Assembly: GCA_964019695.1 (NCBI GenBank)
Contig: OZ026524.1
Coordinates: 14,872,309-14,936,308 of the forward strand
DNA length: 64,000 nt
Origin: Loripinus fragilis
Lineage: Eukaryota > Mollusca > Bivalvia > Lucinida > Lucinidae
Direction of reading: 5' to 3'
Part shown: positions 1 to 10,246 of the stretch, piece after piece
Position numbering within the stretch: the first letter of the stretch is position 1
Layout: each line of letters starts with the position of its first letter
Notes under the pieces: model-generated
Told to the model about the DNA's origin: nothing
The model's database searches: none
What the model saw: the letters and a program-made list of their open reading frames with translations, nothing else
Made by a program: the position numbers and the translations under genes

Positions 1-117
1 TTAAATGGAAATGGTTTGACGTGACTTTGTCTGAGAAAAATAAACTAGAAATGTGTCCATGGGACACGGATGCCCCCGCTATTGCCAAAAAAATTTGCAT
101 AAATAGGGCATTGACAT

Positions 118-717
118 TATCAAAGGACCATAACTATGATTACAATCGGTGTATTTAATTCGTAATCGAACTTGACCTGTATTTTATGATTATATACCTG
201 TGTATGAAATATGAATCCAATACACCAATGTATTCAAAAGATATCGCCCGGAAACCATTTTTCATATGCAGATCAAAGGCCATAACTCTGATAATAATTG
301 GTGGATTTCATCCGTAATCCAACTTGACCTGTATTTTATGATTATATACCTGTGTATGAAATATGAATCCAAAACACTAATGTATTCAAAAGATATCGCC
401 CGGAAATCGTTTTTCATACCCAGATCAAGGGCCATAACTCTGATAATAATTGGTGGATTTTACCCATAATTGAACTTGACCTGTATTTTATAATTATATA
501 CCTGTGTATGAAATATGAACCCAATAGATCACTGTATTCAAAAGATATCGCCCGGAAACCATTTTTCATTCGGAGATCAAGGGCCATAACTCTGATAATA
601 ATCGGTGGATGTTGTCCGTAATCGAACTTGACCTGTATTTTATGCTTATATACCTGTGTATGAAATATGAATCCAATACACCAATGTATTCAAAAGATAT
701 CGCCCGGAAATCATTTT
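118..717. repeat. 152-bp tandem repeat, about four copies
   Basis: The phrase gatatcgcccggaaa recurs at 240, 392, 544 and 696, a constant period of 152 bases. Each unit holds 'ggccataactctgataat', 'gaacttgacctgtatttta' and 'ctgtgtatgaaatatgaa'. The first unit is more diverged (ggaccataactatgat). Units are otherwise about 90% alike by eye. No coding role is indicated: short reading frames through the units are by-products of the periodicity. Confidence 0.9.
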
Positions 718-840
718 TCGTGCGTACGGGACGGGACGTACGGGACATATGTACGTATGTACGTACGTACGTATGTACGGACGTACGGACAAGGGTGATG
801 CTATATGCCCCCCTCCCGATTATAAATGGCGGGGGCATAA
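718..840. repeat. ACGT-rich low-complexity tract and GC hairpin
   Basis: Directly after the 152-bp array comes a run of tacg/acgt words (720-790), followed by a short inverted repeat in which 'atgcccccctcc' pairs with 'ggcgggggcat'. The pair encloses about ten bases. It probably forms the end of the same repeat family. Confidence 0.6.
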
Positions 841-1109
841 AACGTTGATAACTGGATGTTTGAGACAATTTTACGTAAATATGCAAATTGCGAAAAGGGC
901 TTGAGATTTACGAAAAGGACCTCGTTTTTTTTGCGTGTGTGTGCGAGTGTTTCTGATTTTGTATGAACATGTTGATATTTATTTCTAGCGACAATCATAA
1001 GGGTACTCCTTCATGTCTATTGAATGGCCCTTAAAAGGGCCGTTTAACATCAATCTGCATTTACAGAGAGTGTCTGTAGCTACAGAAGATTTTTCTGATT
1101 CTGTTGTAG

Positions 1110-1400
1110 AACTTAATGCGACCAGCAATGGCTATGATCAGCCTGCGCATAGGCGCATTTTGATCAGAGCCTTTGCTACTCGCCTTAATATTCTATGACT
1201 CTTAAGCTAATGACTGAAAACTGAATCTGAAGATAGTTTTAATAAACATGGTATCTTTTTTTCAGTCACTTCTTGCAGTTCGCATGAACATTCTTTGACT
1301 CTTGGCTAATGACTGAATCAGAAAATAGTTTTACTGCACTAAACATGGTTTCTTTTTTTTCAGTCGCTTAATGCAACCAGCAATGGCTAAGACCAACTTC
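1110..1400. repeat. Imperfect direct duplication (~100 bp and ~255 bp spacing)
   Basis: The string 'gctaatgactgaa' plus 'aacatggt(a/t)tctttttttcagtc' occurs at about 1206-1265 and again at about 1305-1363. 'accagcaatggcta' occurs at 1120 and 1376. A partial hairpin-family motif (gatcagcctgcgcat) lies at 1136-1150. No gene is visible in the wider stretch 841-2080. Confidence 0.5.
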
Positions 1401-2089
1401 ACATACTCAATCATCATTTTTTTATAACCAATTGTGTCTTTATATAGCCTGTCCTTCCATTGCCTCATCACATGAAAATGTTGTCTGTACTCGATAAACC
1501 AAAAGATGCGTAAATTTGGGAAAGGGCTTTTGAATTTAAATACAGAATTAAATTTTGAGTTTTGTCTTCGAAAATATTTTAAAGAAGGTATAAAAGGAAA
1601 CAAAGAATTTTCTTTTCCCGTTTTTGCTTTCATTAAATGTCATTTTCAAATGTCAGGAAAATGTATCCATTATTCATTTCAGATGCAATTCTCGTAAAAT
1701 GTCACTCCCAGCACTAAATATCTGGCCCAAAAAATTAAAATATCACAATTTGTTGTATTATATCTCTCTCCTTATGTATAATAAAAGAAAAAAATCCTAA
1801 TTTAACTCTGTATTTATATTTAACAGTCCTATTCGTAAGACGATATATATAGTCCATTTCGCATTATCCAATTCGGCTACCATTTTTATAAAATATCACC
1901 CCTAGTACTGGATACTGGACATCGCCAGATATTTACTGTAAGAAACACATGATAAATAACCTCAATTCGCAAAAAAATCATTAAAAGAACTAAATAATCA
2001 TAATATAAAAGTCCTTTTCACAATATTGAAACTCCTTTTCGCTCCTTTTCATGAAAAGGCGTCCTTTTCGCATTATAGACCTACCCCAG

Positions 2090-2450
2090 CCCAGCCCACC
2101 AATTACCAAGGCATAACAGTCTTATCAGTTCTGTGCAAAATTCTTGAGCGGTCCTGCAGAATCGATCTAGGGAACGGATCGAGTCAAGGTCATCCAGGTT
2201 GCAGAGGGGCTTTACTGCCAATTCTTCGGCTGTCAATGCTGCCCTCATCGTTTCAGAGACCCAGAATGAGGTCAGAGACCTAGGTGAACCCCTCAGACTG
2301 ATCACTCTTGACGCCTGTAAGGCTTTTGATGTAGTCTGGCAGGAATTTGCTCCTGCGTAAGATCTTTAACGTAGGTGTCCAGGACAGTCTGTGGGTCTGT
2401 ATGAAAACTCTATATAGGGGAGCCTTTTCTGCAGCTAGATGGCAGGGCCA
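2090..2450 (+). pseudogene. LINE reverse transcriptase fragment, plus strand
   Basis: Conceptual reading across frameshifts gives NYQGITVLSVLCKILE, then RLITLDACKAFDVVWQ and LLRKIFNVGVQDSLW, ending in LYRGAFSAARWQGQIS. These match the first conserved blocks of non-LTR retrotransposon reverse transcriptases ('NYRGI...LSK.LE', 'D..KAFD.VWH', 'LLRKL...G', 'LY......V...G..S'). The frame is broken at least twice, and the catalytic YxDD block is absent because the fragment stops at about 2450, where sequence of the opposite orientation begins. It is a dead copy. Confidence 0.8.
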
Positions 2451-3020
2451 GATATCGGAAATGTTTGAAATTAAGTCTTTTGGTACGATTACTGTATCGA
2501 AAACTTCTCTGGAAGATTGCCGTCAGGTAAGGTGATAACTCCTCAACAAGTTCCTTCAGTATTCTGGCAGGTAGTAGGTCACGTCCAGAGGCTTTTCCTT
2601 GATTCAGCTTTTAAAGTACCTTTTTGACACCTTCATTGGTGACTTCTATGTCCTTCATCGATGGCAAAAAATTTCCATCAGATTCTGGTACTTGTATGCT
2701 TGTTTTGTCCTCTCTGGTCTATGTCGACTCATACTGCCTAATATGTCGGCTTTCTCCTTGGGATCGGAATGAAGTATCCCCTTGTCTTTAAGGGGTACAA
2801 CACCACCAGTATTCTTCCGAAGGGACTTTATGTACGACCAGAACCTTTTTTGCTTCGGCTGGTGCTCGATAAAATTGTCCGCATATTGCCAGACTCATGA
2901 CTGTCTCTCAGCTTTTTGTAGGTGTGCCTTTGTTTCTTTGTAATGCATGATGTCTTTGGCTTTCTTTGTCTTTCGCTGTCTTTGGAACAGTTTCTTGCTT
3001 TAACGCATGTCTGGAGACCC
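2450..3020 (-). pseudogene. LINE ORF2 linker fragment, minus strand
   Basis: Read on the minus strand, the region gives NFIEHQPKQKRFWSYIKSLR, then GVVPLKDKGILHSDPKEKAD and, after frameshifts, LNQGKASGRDLLPARILKEL followed by VEELSPYLTAIFQRS. This is the spacer between endonuclease and reverse transcriptase of CR1/Jockey-like LINEs ('FWSYIKS', 'PL....G.....D..KA..L', 'GKA.GPD.IPARILK'). It carries at least one in-frame stop and frameshifts. It abuts the plus-strand RT fragment tail to tail, so the two pieces cannot be one intact element without an inversion. Confidence 0.82.
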
Positions 3021-4043
3021 ATGGCTTCTGTACTCTGTTGCCACGCAGTATCTTTTATGTTATATATGACTCCATGAGAGAATGGACTTTGTTCTTAAAT
3101 GTTGGATTTGCCCCAAGTGAGATTTTTTCAAGTTTTCGGATTTTTTCTTTGATGTCCAGTTAACCAGGCAGCGAAGAAAATTTCGGTGTCCGAACACGCT
3201 TTCTCTAGTTTCATTTGCAGGGATGACACAAGATAAGTGCACCAATCATTGGCCTTTGGATCAGGACGTTGCCTGGATGTCCCCTGTCCAAAGAAAGTCA
3301 CCCCTTGTGCAGGTTAAAGAACCCTACAGTAATTTAGATATGGGTACTTTTAGGCTTTCATCCTGCAACCTGGAATGTACAAAGTACACCTACCGATAAT
3401 ACGGGAGACCGGGGCTAGTACGGCCCCATTTTAGAAAAAGTTCGATTTTCGAATGACTATTACAACTAGCTCAGCGATACCTTTATATTCAAGTAGGCAC
3501 AATAGGGCGATACCAGTCCTGGTAAACTTCTTCGTATATCTCTGTACGATAAAGAGTAAACTTCAGTCAAGGAGATCAGGTCATGATGGCCCAACTTACC
3601 CCACCAAGGGGTAAGTTCGGCCACCCCTCGGGGCAAGTTTGGCCAAAAGATTTGTCCTGGCCTATTACTACACAGTCAAGCTTCTGTAAGGACCAAGGAA
3701 ATTTCCAGGCATTAACATAACATATGAACGATCCAAATTGGTTGGTTACTAGAAAGACAGGAAACTACTTATTGACCGGAAAACGCAGGTAACTGCTGGA
3801 TAACGCCGGAAAACACCTAAAATAAAACAAAATTGGGGTTGCAGAGGTGGAGGGGTGGAGGCTGGATCTATATATGGACTTTATAGAAGTTATGATCACA
3901 ATATGCCGGAAAAACCGGCAAAATGCACCATAGAGTCGCAGTTTTCGGCGCATTGATGCGTCGGCACAGCATAAAAAGTAGACTATAATAGGAGCCTGCA
4001 GTTAGTGATGGTGATATATACTCATGGACCTGCTAGTCTATTG
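3020..4043. other. Gene-free stretch with small hairpins
   Basis: No coding region is supported. A GC-rich inverted motif (cttaccccaccaaggggtaag) lies near 3595-3617 and a text-like repeat (gtgcaggttaaagaacccta) near 3308. Otherwise I see nothing. Confidence 0.4.
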
Positions 4044-4839
4044 TACGAGGGCTGTTCAAATATGAATGCAAGTAGCTTCATAACTTTCTTCACATATATG
4101 CTACGACAAAATGGTAAACGTTTCTATAAAGGACTCTATGTCACCTTTAAACTGGCACCAAACCTAAAGAAAAACAAAATTTACTTCTCGAATTATAGTA
4201 AGTGTTGTTTGATTATTGGACTTTTCATAATCAATCATCGAAATTAAACGTTCAGAAGGTTTCGATTGATGATCAATTATAATCGAAAGTTACTCAATGT
4301 AAGATAAAACACAGGTTCCATCCCAAAGAATGTCTATCCTTGAACTGCTTTATGAAGATATTAAGTGTCAGTTTCATGCTGTTTTATGAACAGTACCTTA
4401 CCACAACAGGTCCTGACAGCAATCTAAATTGAAAAGCCATTGACATTAAAACCCTTTATGCACTAATGAATTCTTCTTTCTGGATTGAAACAATAAACTT
4501 GGGTGGTCCATTGTATACATCAATGGATCACAGGTTATTATTTCGAAATAAAATTGCATTTTCTTTCTCTGAAGATTGTTTTTGTCTGAGCAAACAAATT
4601 AGACCCTGGTGAAATGCCGCCTTCTAAGGCATTTCATCTGGGTCTTCACTGTTTGTGACTATGTCACAGTACACATTTAGGAAAATGTGAAAAAAAAGGT
4701 TAAGGTGTGCACTTGCTATAATTACAGTTTATATCTTTAACCTTGCATTTTCTTGTAGCAAAGTGGCAAATTTAGAATATCAGCTTACAATAGAGCCAGT
4801 TGTGAATCTTTCCGATTATCAGTGATTCATTTACAATTT

Positions 4840-4995
4840 TGGGCTTATGATGGGGAAGAGAGAGCTGATTGCTTTGCTTAATTTGTCTTCCTGGAGTCTC
4901 GTGATGGCTGAGAGGCTCTTCCTCGCGGTGCCACGGGGTTGTCTGCAGTCTGTGATTGTTGTAGTTCCTGATCATACATACTTACTATTTTTTAT
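4840..4995 (+). repeat. Dispersed repeat with MGKREL reading frame (copy 1)
   Basis: The segment encodes MGKRELIALLNLSSW and later FLAVPRGCLQSVIVV and PDHTY. Two better copies (26460-26990 plus; 36830-37330 minus) and a fragment (23350-23520 minus) share the sequence. See the finding on the conserved frame. Confidence 0.7.
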
Positions 4996-6414
4996 GGGTC
5001 CTGGGACTCGCTGTTTCCCATATCAATGAGTCCCAACTGCAGACTTATGAGTCCAGAACACTGTTTTTAATGTTTTAATGACAAATCTGCAATACTTTTG
5101 CATCCTGGGACTCGCTGAAATAAAAACTTTGCATCCCAAAGACAAAATTATGCGCAAAAGATGCAGTATGCACAGGTAACAACATCACTGGATTATTATC
5201 GATTATTACCAAACACAACCAATAAGTAGAATTGAAATAAATTTTCGATTGATCATCGATTATAATCGATCATCGATACATCACTAACTATAGTCCTTTG
5301 AATAAGGGTCACGTTAGTATACTAACAAACGCAATGCTGTGAACATATACCAGTGATATAGACGAGCGTATAATTCTTCGATAAACATGTGAAATTTCTT
5401 GAAATTTTTAAGGAAGTATCCCTATATTCTTATAATGATTCTGTGAAAGTTGTGAAAATCCGACAAGCTTTTTGTTAAATTACAACGAGTCGTTTCGCTA
5501 AAGTCTCCTTATGTTTGCAAATAAAGGGTTAAACAAAACACCACCTTTCAGTTTTCAGTCAAACTTATCTCTTGATAAAATGCACGAAGCAACATTTAAA
5601 CTAGTTTTAACTCAAAGACAATATGTTGATCGCTCATACTAAGTTGTAGCTACAAATTATTGATAGCTAGTGGGTATTTTGTAAACGCTGAAAAGTATAT
5701 TTATTAAGTCAAAAATGCCTAAAGTGAAGTGGTTATAGAATTTATAATTGATTTTGTTTTCATAATATTGCGACTTTATTCTAAATTTGAACGTAAACTT
5801 TATATTTGACCAATATAAGCGTTGTTTACAATAACATTTTTCACCTGATCTCGAGGACTAGACAGATTGAACATATTTTAATTAATGTAAACACGTCATT
5901 AAGAAAAAGAATAATGCCTGAAAAATGACATAGAATATGATATCTCTGTAAATAGAGGAGGGCGCGTTTTGAAAACTCCCTTATGACATATTTAGCATGT
6001 TTTCAGCAAAATGCAAAGAAAAAGACACAGCGATGATCATTATTATATCACCAGTAGAAAACTCAAAATGACGTTTATCATAAAATTTATGACGTCTCAA
6101 ACGTGCCTGTAACTCCAAATAGAAACAAGATTATATAAAGTTTTTCCTACAAGCAACTTTGGGATGGTTACTTAAACTTGTATGTAAAATTTGGTGTCAT
6201 TTTGTCTCAAACTTACAGAGATATGACACTATATCCGCACATGTACCAAAACGCTGTTGCAATTCGCTTCAGAAAACTTCAGTTTACTGGAGCGGCCTTT
6301 ATATAAGGGTCTGTAACTCGAGAAAAATAGTGAGTGATTCTTTATGTATGGTGCCATTGTAAAGGCGACAAATAGCTCTTTTCCGATAGCTTTTTTTTCG
6401 CTAAATGTGTTACC

Positions 6415-6420
6415 CTCTGA

Positions 6421-6470
<50 letters not shown>
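6415..6470 (+). repeat. (ATT)n tail after ataaag motif
   Basis: The phrase ctctgaaaataaagact runs into an ATT microsatellite of about 13 units. This is the usual 3' end of truncated non-LTR retrotransposons, in which a polyadenylation-like motif precedes a short tandem tail. Confidence 0.65.
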
Positions 6471-6471
<1 letters not shown>

Positions 6472-6696
6472 CAGAAAGGTATGACATTTTGTCATAGCAT
6501 ATACGTAAAGAAAGTTATGAAGCTACTTGCAGTCATATTTGAACAGCCCTCGTACTATGAACAATATCCTCACTTTATGAACAAAGAGAAAATAGTAGAT
6601 TAATTTATCGATTTATTTTCATTTTCATGTAATATGAAGATGGCTTCTCTGTTTCTCTCTCTCTCTCATGTTTTTAAAATATAATTATATAATCAG

Positions 6697-7095
6697 GACT
6701 TTTTGCTCTCTGTAAAGGCGGTAACTTTAATATTCATGTCTGGGCGTCGTTTGGCTATTTCATCTGCTAAGGAAGGGAAATCAGGTTCTATCTATAAGGT
6801 AAAGAATTAACAAGTTGTTTGGGCCGTGTTTGCGTGCGTTTCATGAAAATCCTAACCGTATACACGTTGAACTCACATTCATTAACCCTTAACGCGCATA
6901 ATCACAAACTTATTTTTTGTCAAATAAAATATTTGAAGCCTCAAAGACAAACAGTGTGGACCCAGATCTGATTGCTCCTGAAGGAGCAGTCTGATCTGGG
7001 TCCAACAATGTTTGCCTCTATGCTTATGTTAAATAGACATTTTCAGATGCAGTTATTTTGCTGGCGTTTTAAGGACTAAATCATGTTTTCCGCGT
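6697..7095 (-). mobile_element. Hairpin MITE, family B, copy 1 (minus)
   Basis: The end ctgtaaaggcggtaac at 6711 matches the 3' end of copies at 8611-9131, 19453-19985 and 50359-52200. A palindrome at 6959-7003 (cccagatctgattgctcc / ggagcagtctgatctggg) is shared by all four. Shared non-palindromic stretches such as 'aaatcaggttctat' confirm common origin. No coding frame is present. This copy is in inverted orientation to the one at 8611-9131. Confidence 0.8.
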
Positions 7096-7103
7096 CTATA
7101 CTC

Positions 7104-8600
7104 AAATCAAATCAAATCAAATACCTTTATTTTCTCTCAGTCCAAGTACATTGGCAACATGAGGTACAATTAACAATAATGGGTACAATATATGAGGCAT
7201 AAATGAAAAAACATGAATACAAACATTATTGCATGCATATAGTAATACTCGTACATATACTTAACTACTAAAGAAACCTGACACATACTGGGTAGTAAAT
7301 GAATACGATGCACACTTATCTTTCCATTGCGTAAAGTTGGGCAAATGTAGACTAAGATGCATTGAGATTATTTGAAAATATGAACTAACTTCCGACGTCA
7401 GCTATCAAAACGTCACGTAACCCCGAAAGAAAAAGGAAATCACGCAAAATTCACCAGAAACCACTTTAGTGTGATTCTTTGTTATTTCATTGACATATTC
7501 TGGGCATTGAAATAAAACATGTATGCATTGTTCAACTCAAAAGCCTATTCTCATTTTCTTAACGTCAATTTTACGTTATCAGCGTTTTATGAGCTTTTAA
7601 AAAGCACTGCCACTTTATCAACTTTTTTTTCATTTTGTATGATGTTTGGAATGCATTTTTCCAATGTTTCAGTGCTTTTGAACACCGTTGTTGCTGCCTA
7701 CGTCCATTTAGCGACGTCAAGCGTTAAAATTACATGCTGATATGTGTATACTGCAAAGCTTGAAATTCATACGCGATTGAAGTAAAGTGTAGCCACTTGG
7801 CACTATAACCAGGTAGATAGCACACTCTAAACGGCGACAAACGTTGACAGAGAAAAAACGATTACTATCCATAGTTTACGTTGTTTCTTAATTGACGTTA
7901 AATTCGGTCTATTCCGCTTTTACCCTTTAACGTGACGCGAAGAACAAGTTCTGATTTTTGGAAATGCATTCTCTTACAATGATTGGTTGACTCCAAGCCA
8001 TTTCAGTTTCTAAAAAAAAATGCTTAAACAAAGGAAAAAAACACTTCCGTTTAAATAACGTCAAAAGCACAAATTAAAACTTCCATATCATACGTCACAG
8101 CCAAAAATTGCAAATTTTTAAAATGCACTTTTGTCTGTACTGGTATTGGCCTTGCAAAAATGAAAAAAGTTTTCAAAAAAATATCTAGACGTACACCACC
8201 GAGGCAAAAGTGATAAAAACGGTATTTTTGACGTCGTGACGTCATGTTCTATAGTTTATTAATATATTTTTTCGAAGAAAACTTTCTTGTGTCTTATTAT
8301 TAAAATAAGCATAAAGGCGTAGGCCCATAATTTGTTATTTTAGAGTTTGAAGTAAATAAAAAGTGTCAGGTTGCTTTAGTAGTTCAGTATATAATGGCGT
8401 CTTATAAATTTATAATGGAGCAGTGTTTACGACGTGAGTAGTGAATGTGTTTAGAAACCAATAGGTATAATGATAAGAGAGGGATAGAGCTGCTATTGAC
8501 GTATTTGCTCTCTCGCTCTTTCTTTTCCCGATGTAAAGCGTTGAGAGTCAAATTTCTGAGTTCAAATACAATTTTGAGATTTTGGAAAATAATGATTGTT
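7104..8600. other. Gene-free spacer between inverted MITEs, LINE-like tail at left
   Basis: The stretch begins with tcaaatcaaatcaaatacctttatttt (7104-7130), which read on the minus strand is an 'aaataaaggtatttgattt' tail like those ending CR1/RTE-type elements. The following 70 bases (agtccaagtacattggcaac...) probably belong to it. The remainder is AT-rich with several acgtca words and no supported gene. Confidence 0.45.
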
Positions 8601-8610
8601 AATAGTAATT

Positions 8611-9131
8611 TAGGCCTCATGAATGTGTAATTAGGACTGATCAACCTTAGACATAGGTAAAAGCTAAAATTGAGGCGTGGTTTTATTCAAAAGTAACTGT
8701 ATCATCTTGCACCATTACCTTAGTCATTATTTAGTCGTTAAAACGCCAGCAAAATAACTGCATCTGAAGATGTCTATTGAACATAAGCATAGAGGCAAAC
8801 ATTGTGGACCCCGATCAGACAACTCCTACAGGAGCAATCTGATCTGGGTCCACACTGTTTATCTATGAGGCTTCAAATAGTTTAGCGGACGACAAAACAC
8901 ATAAGTTTGTGATTATGCACTTTAAGGGTTAATGAATGTGAGTTCAGTGTGTATACGGTTCGGATTTTCATGAAATGCACGCAAGTATGCGCGGCTCAAA
9001 AAGCTTATTAACACTTTACCAAATTATAAATAAAACCTGATTTCCCTTCCTTAGCAGATGAAATAGCCGAACCACGCCCAGACATGAATATCAAAGTTGC
9101 CGCCTTTACAGTAAGCTAAAAGTCTATTAAT
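8611..9131 (+). mobile_element. Hairpin MITE, family B, copy 2 (plus)
   Basis: It begins near cctcatgaatgtgtaattag and ends gttgccgcctttacagtaag. The central palindrome is at 8808-8852. With copy 1 at 6697-7095 it forms an inverted pair around 1.5 kb. The 5' terminal bases (ctgtaaaggcggc) are missing here, so this copy is slightly truncated. Confidence 0.8.
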
Positions 9132-9720
9132 ACATGTAAATCATAAATATACAGTAGCCGTTCAAAATAATCTTGATTTTCAGAAGATGAGCCAGTATAA
9201 ATATATAATGTAAGCATTAACCCATTTTACATTTAGCCTAATTAACTTCCCCACTCATGCGTTGATCCATCCCTGAGATTTTAAAACTTTTGTCATGCTC
9301 AGCTCAACTTAGCACGAAATTTGTCATGCTGATAAATGTTAAAATTCCAACAATTGTTGGCATTTTAACATTTATCAGCATGATGAATACTTGAAAGCAA
9401 GAAAATTCTTTATTTTCTAGCATTTTAGTTTTTATGAGCAGTTTAGATTTCATGTTCAATAGAGTTGGGCATAAAAACTGTTTTAACCCGGTACCAGGAA
9501 GTTTCGTCATGGGGATCAAGCCAGGTCCACAGTTTTTGACAAGTTTTTTTAGATAAGAGGAATAGGGGTCCGTACTAGTATTCCTAAGAAAAACTATAGC
9601 CAGTAAAGAAAAGGAGTGTTTAAATTACGTTTCGCTGGCGGGCCGGTACTGAATGATGGCTGGATAGTTTGGTGATATTCTAGGCGGGGGCGGAGAAGAA
9701 CGGGCGGTCCATACCAGTAT

Positions 9721-9920
9721 AGTATCACCTGTGTTAAACGGCCACGCAAAAGTACACAAAACAAAGGTCTAAGGGCACGTGATAGCTTAATGAAGGTCGA
9801 AAGTATTGCAGAATGCTCCCATTGAGCAATACGTTTGACCTGCATTAAGCCACAATTGGTCTTGAAAACCAATTTTCGGTCTTTTTGAGAGAGCTATTCT
9901 ATTACACAGGTTTCACTGTA
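9721..9920. mobile_element. Palindromic MITE, family C, copy 1
   Basis: The left arm (cacctgtgttaaacggccac...) and right arm (...cacaggtttcactgta) are inverted versions of each other. The centre 'gtattgcagaatgctcccattgagcaatac' is a short loop. It is shared with 23691-23896 and the split copy 20164-22346. There is no coding content. Confidence 0.75.
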
Positions 9921-10246
9921 TTCCTAAAGATCTACCGCTTATCTCAGCCTGCCCCCTCCTAGATGCCTCCCTTATCACTTGATCGAATCCATTTCCAAGT
10001 GTAAGGGTTGTTTGATGATAGTATTCTTGTAAATTCAAATTTTGATAGAAAGATATCTAACCAAAAAGTGAAGCCCCTGATCAGAGGCCGCAAAGTTTCG
10101 GCGTCTGGTCTGGTTCTGCACCATTTGTCTTTGTCCTTTAACGAAGACGTCAGGCCTACATATACATAAATGTATCCGGAATGTGTACGCTAGGGTTATA
10201 TTGGTGAAAAATCCTAGCACAGCTACTTAGTTTGGTCCCTTGTCAT

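Larger units (their letters stand above)
4046..6552. mobile_element. Non-autonomous TIR element, mariner/Tc1-like ends (2.5 kb)
   Basis: The left end (4046-4113, cgagggctgttcaaatatga...) is repeated inverted at 6485-6552 with only a few mismatches over about 68 bp. Both ends are flanked by TA (4044-4045 and 6553-6554), the target duplication of Tc1/mariner elements, and CGAGGG is a common mariner terminus. No transposase frame is visible inside. The interior holds a fragment of another repeat (4840-4995) and a LINE-like tail with an ATT repeat (6415-6470), so it has been invaded. Confidence 0.85.
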
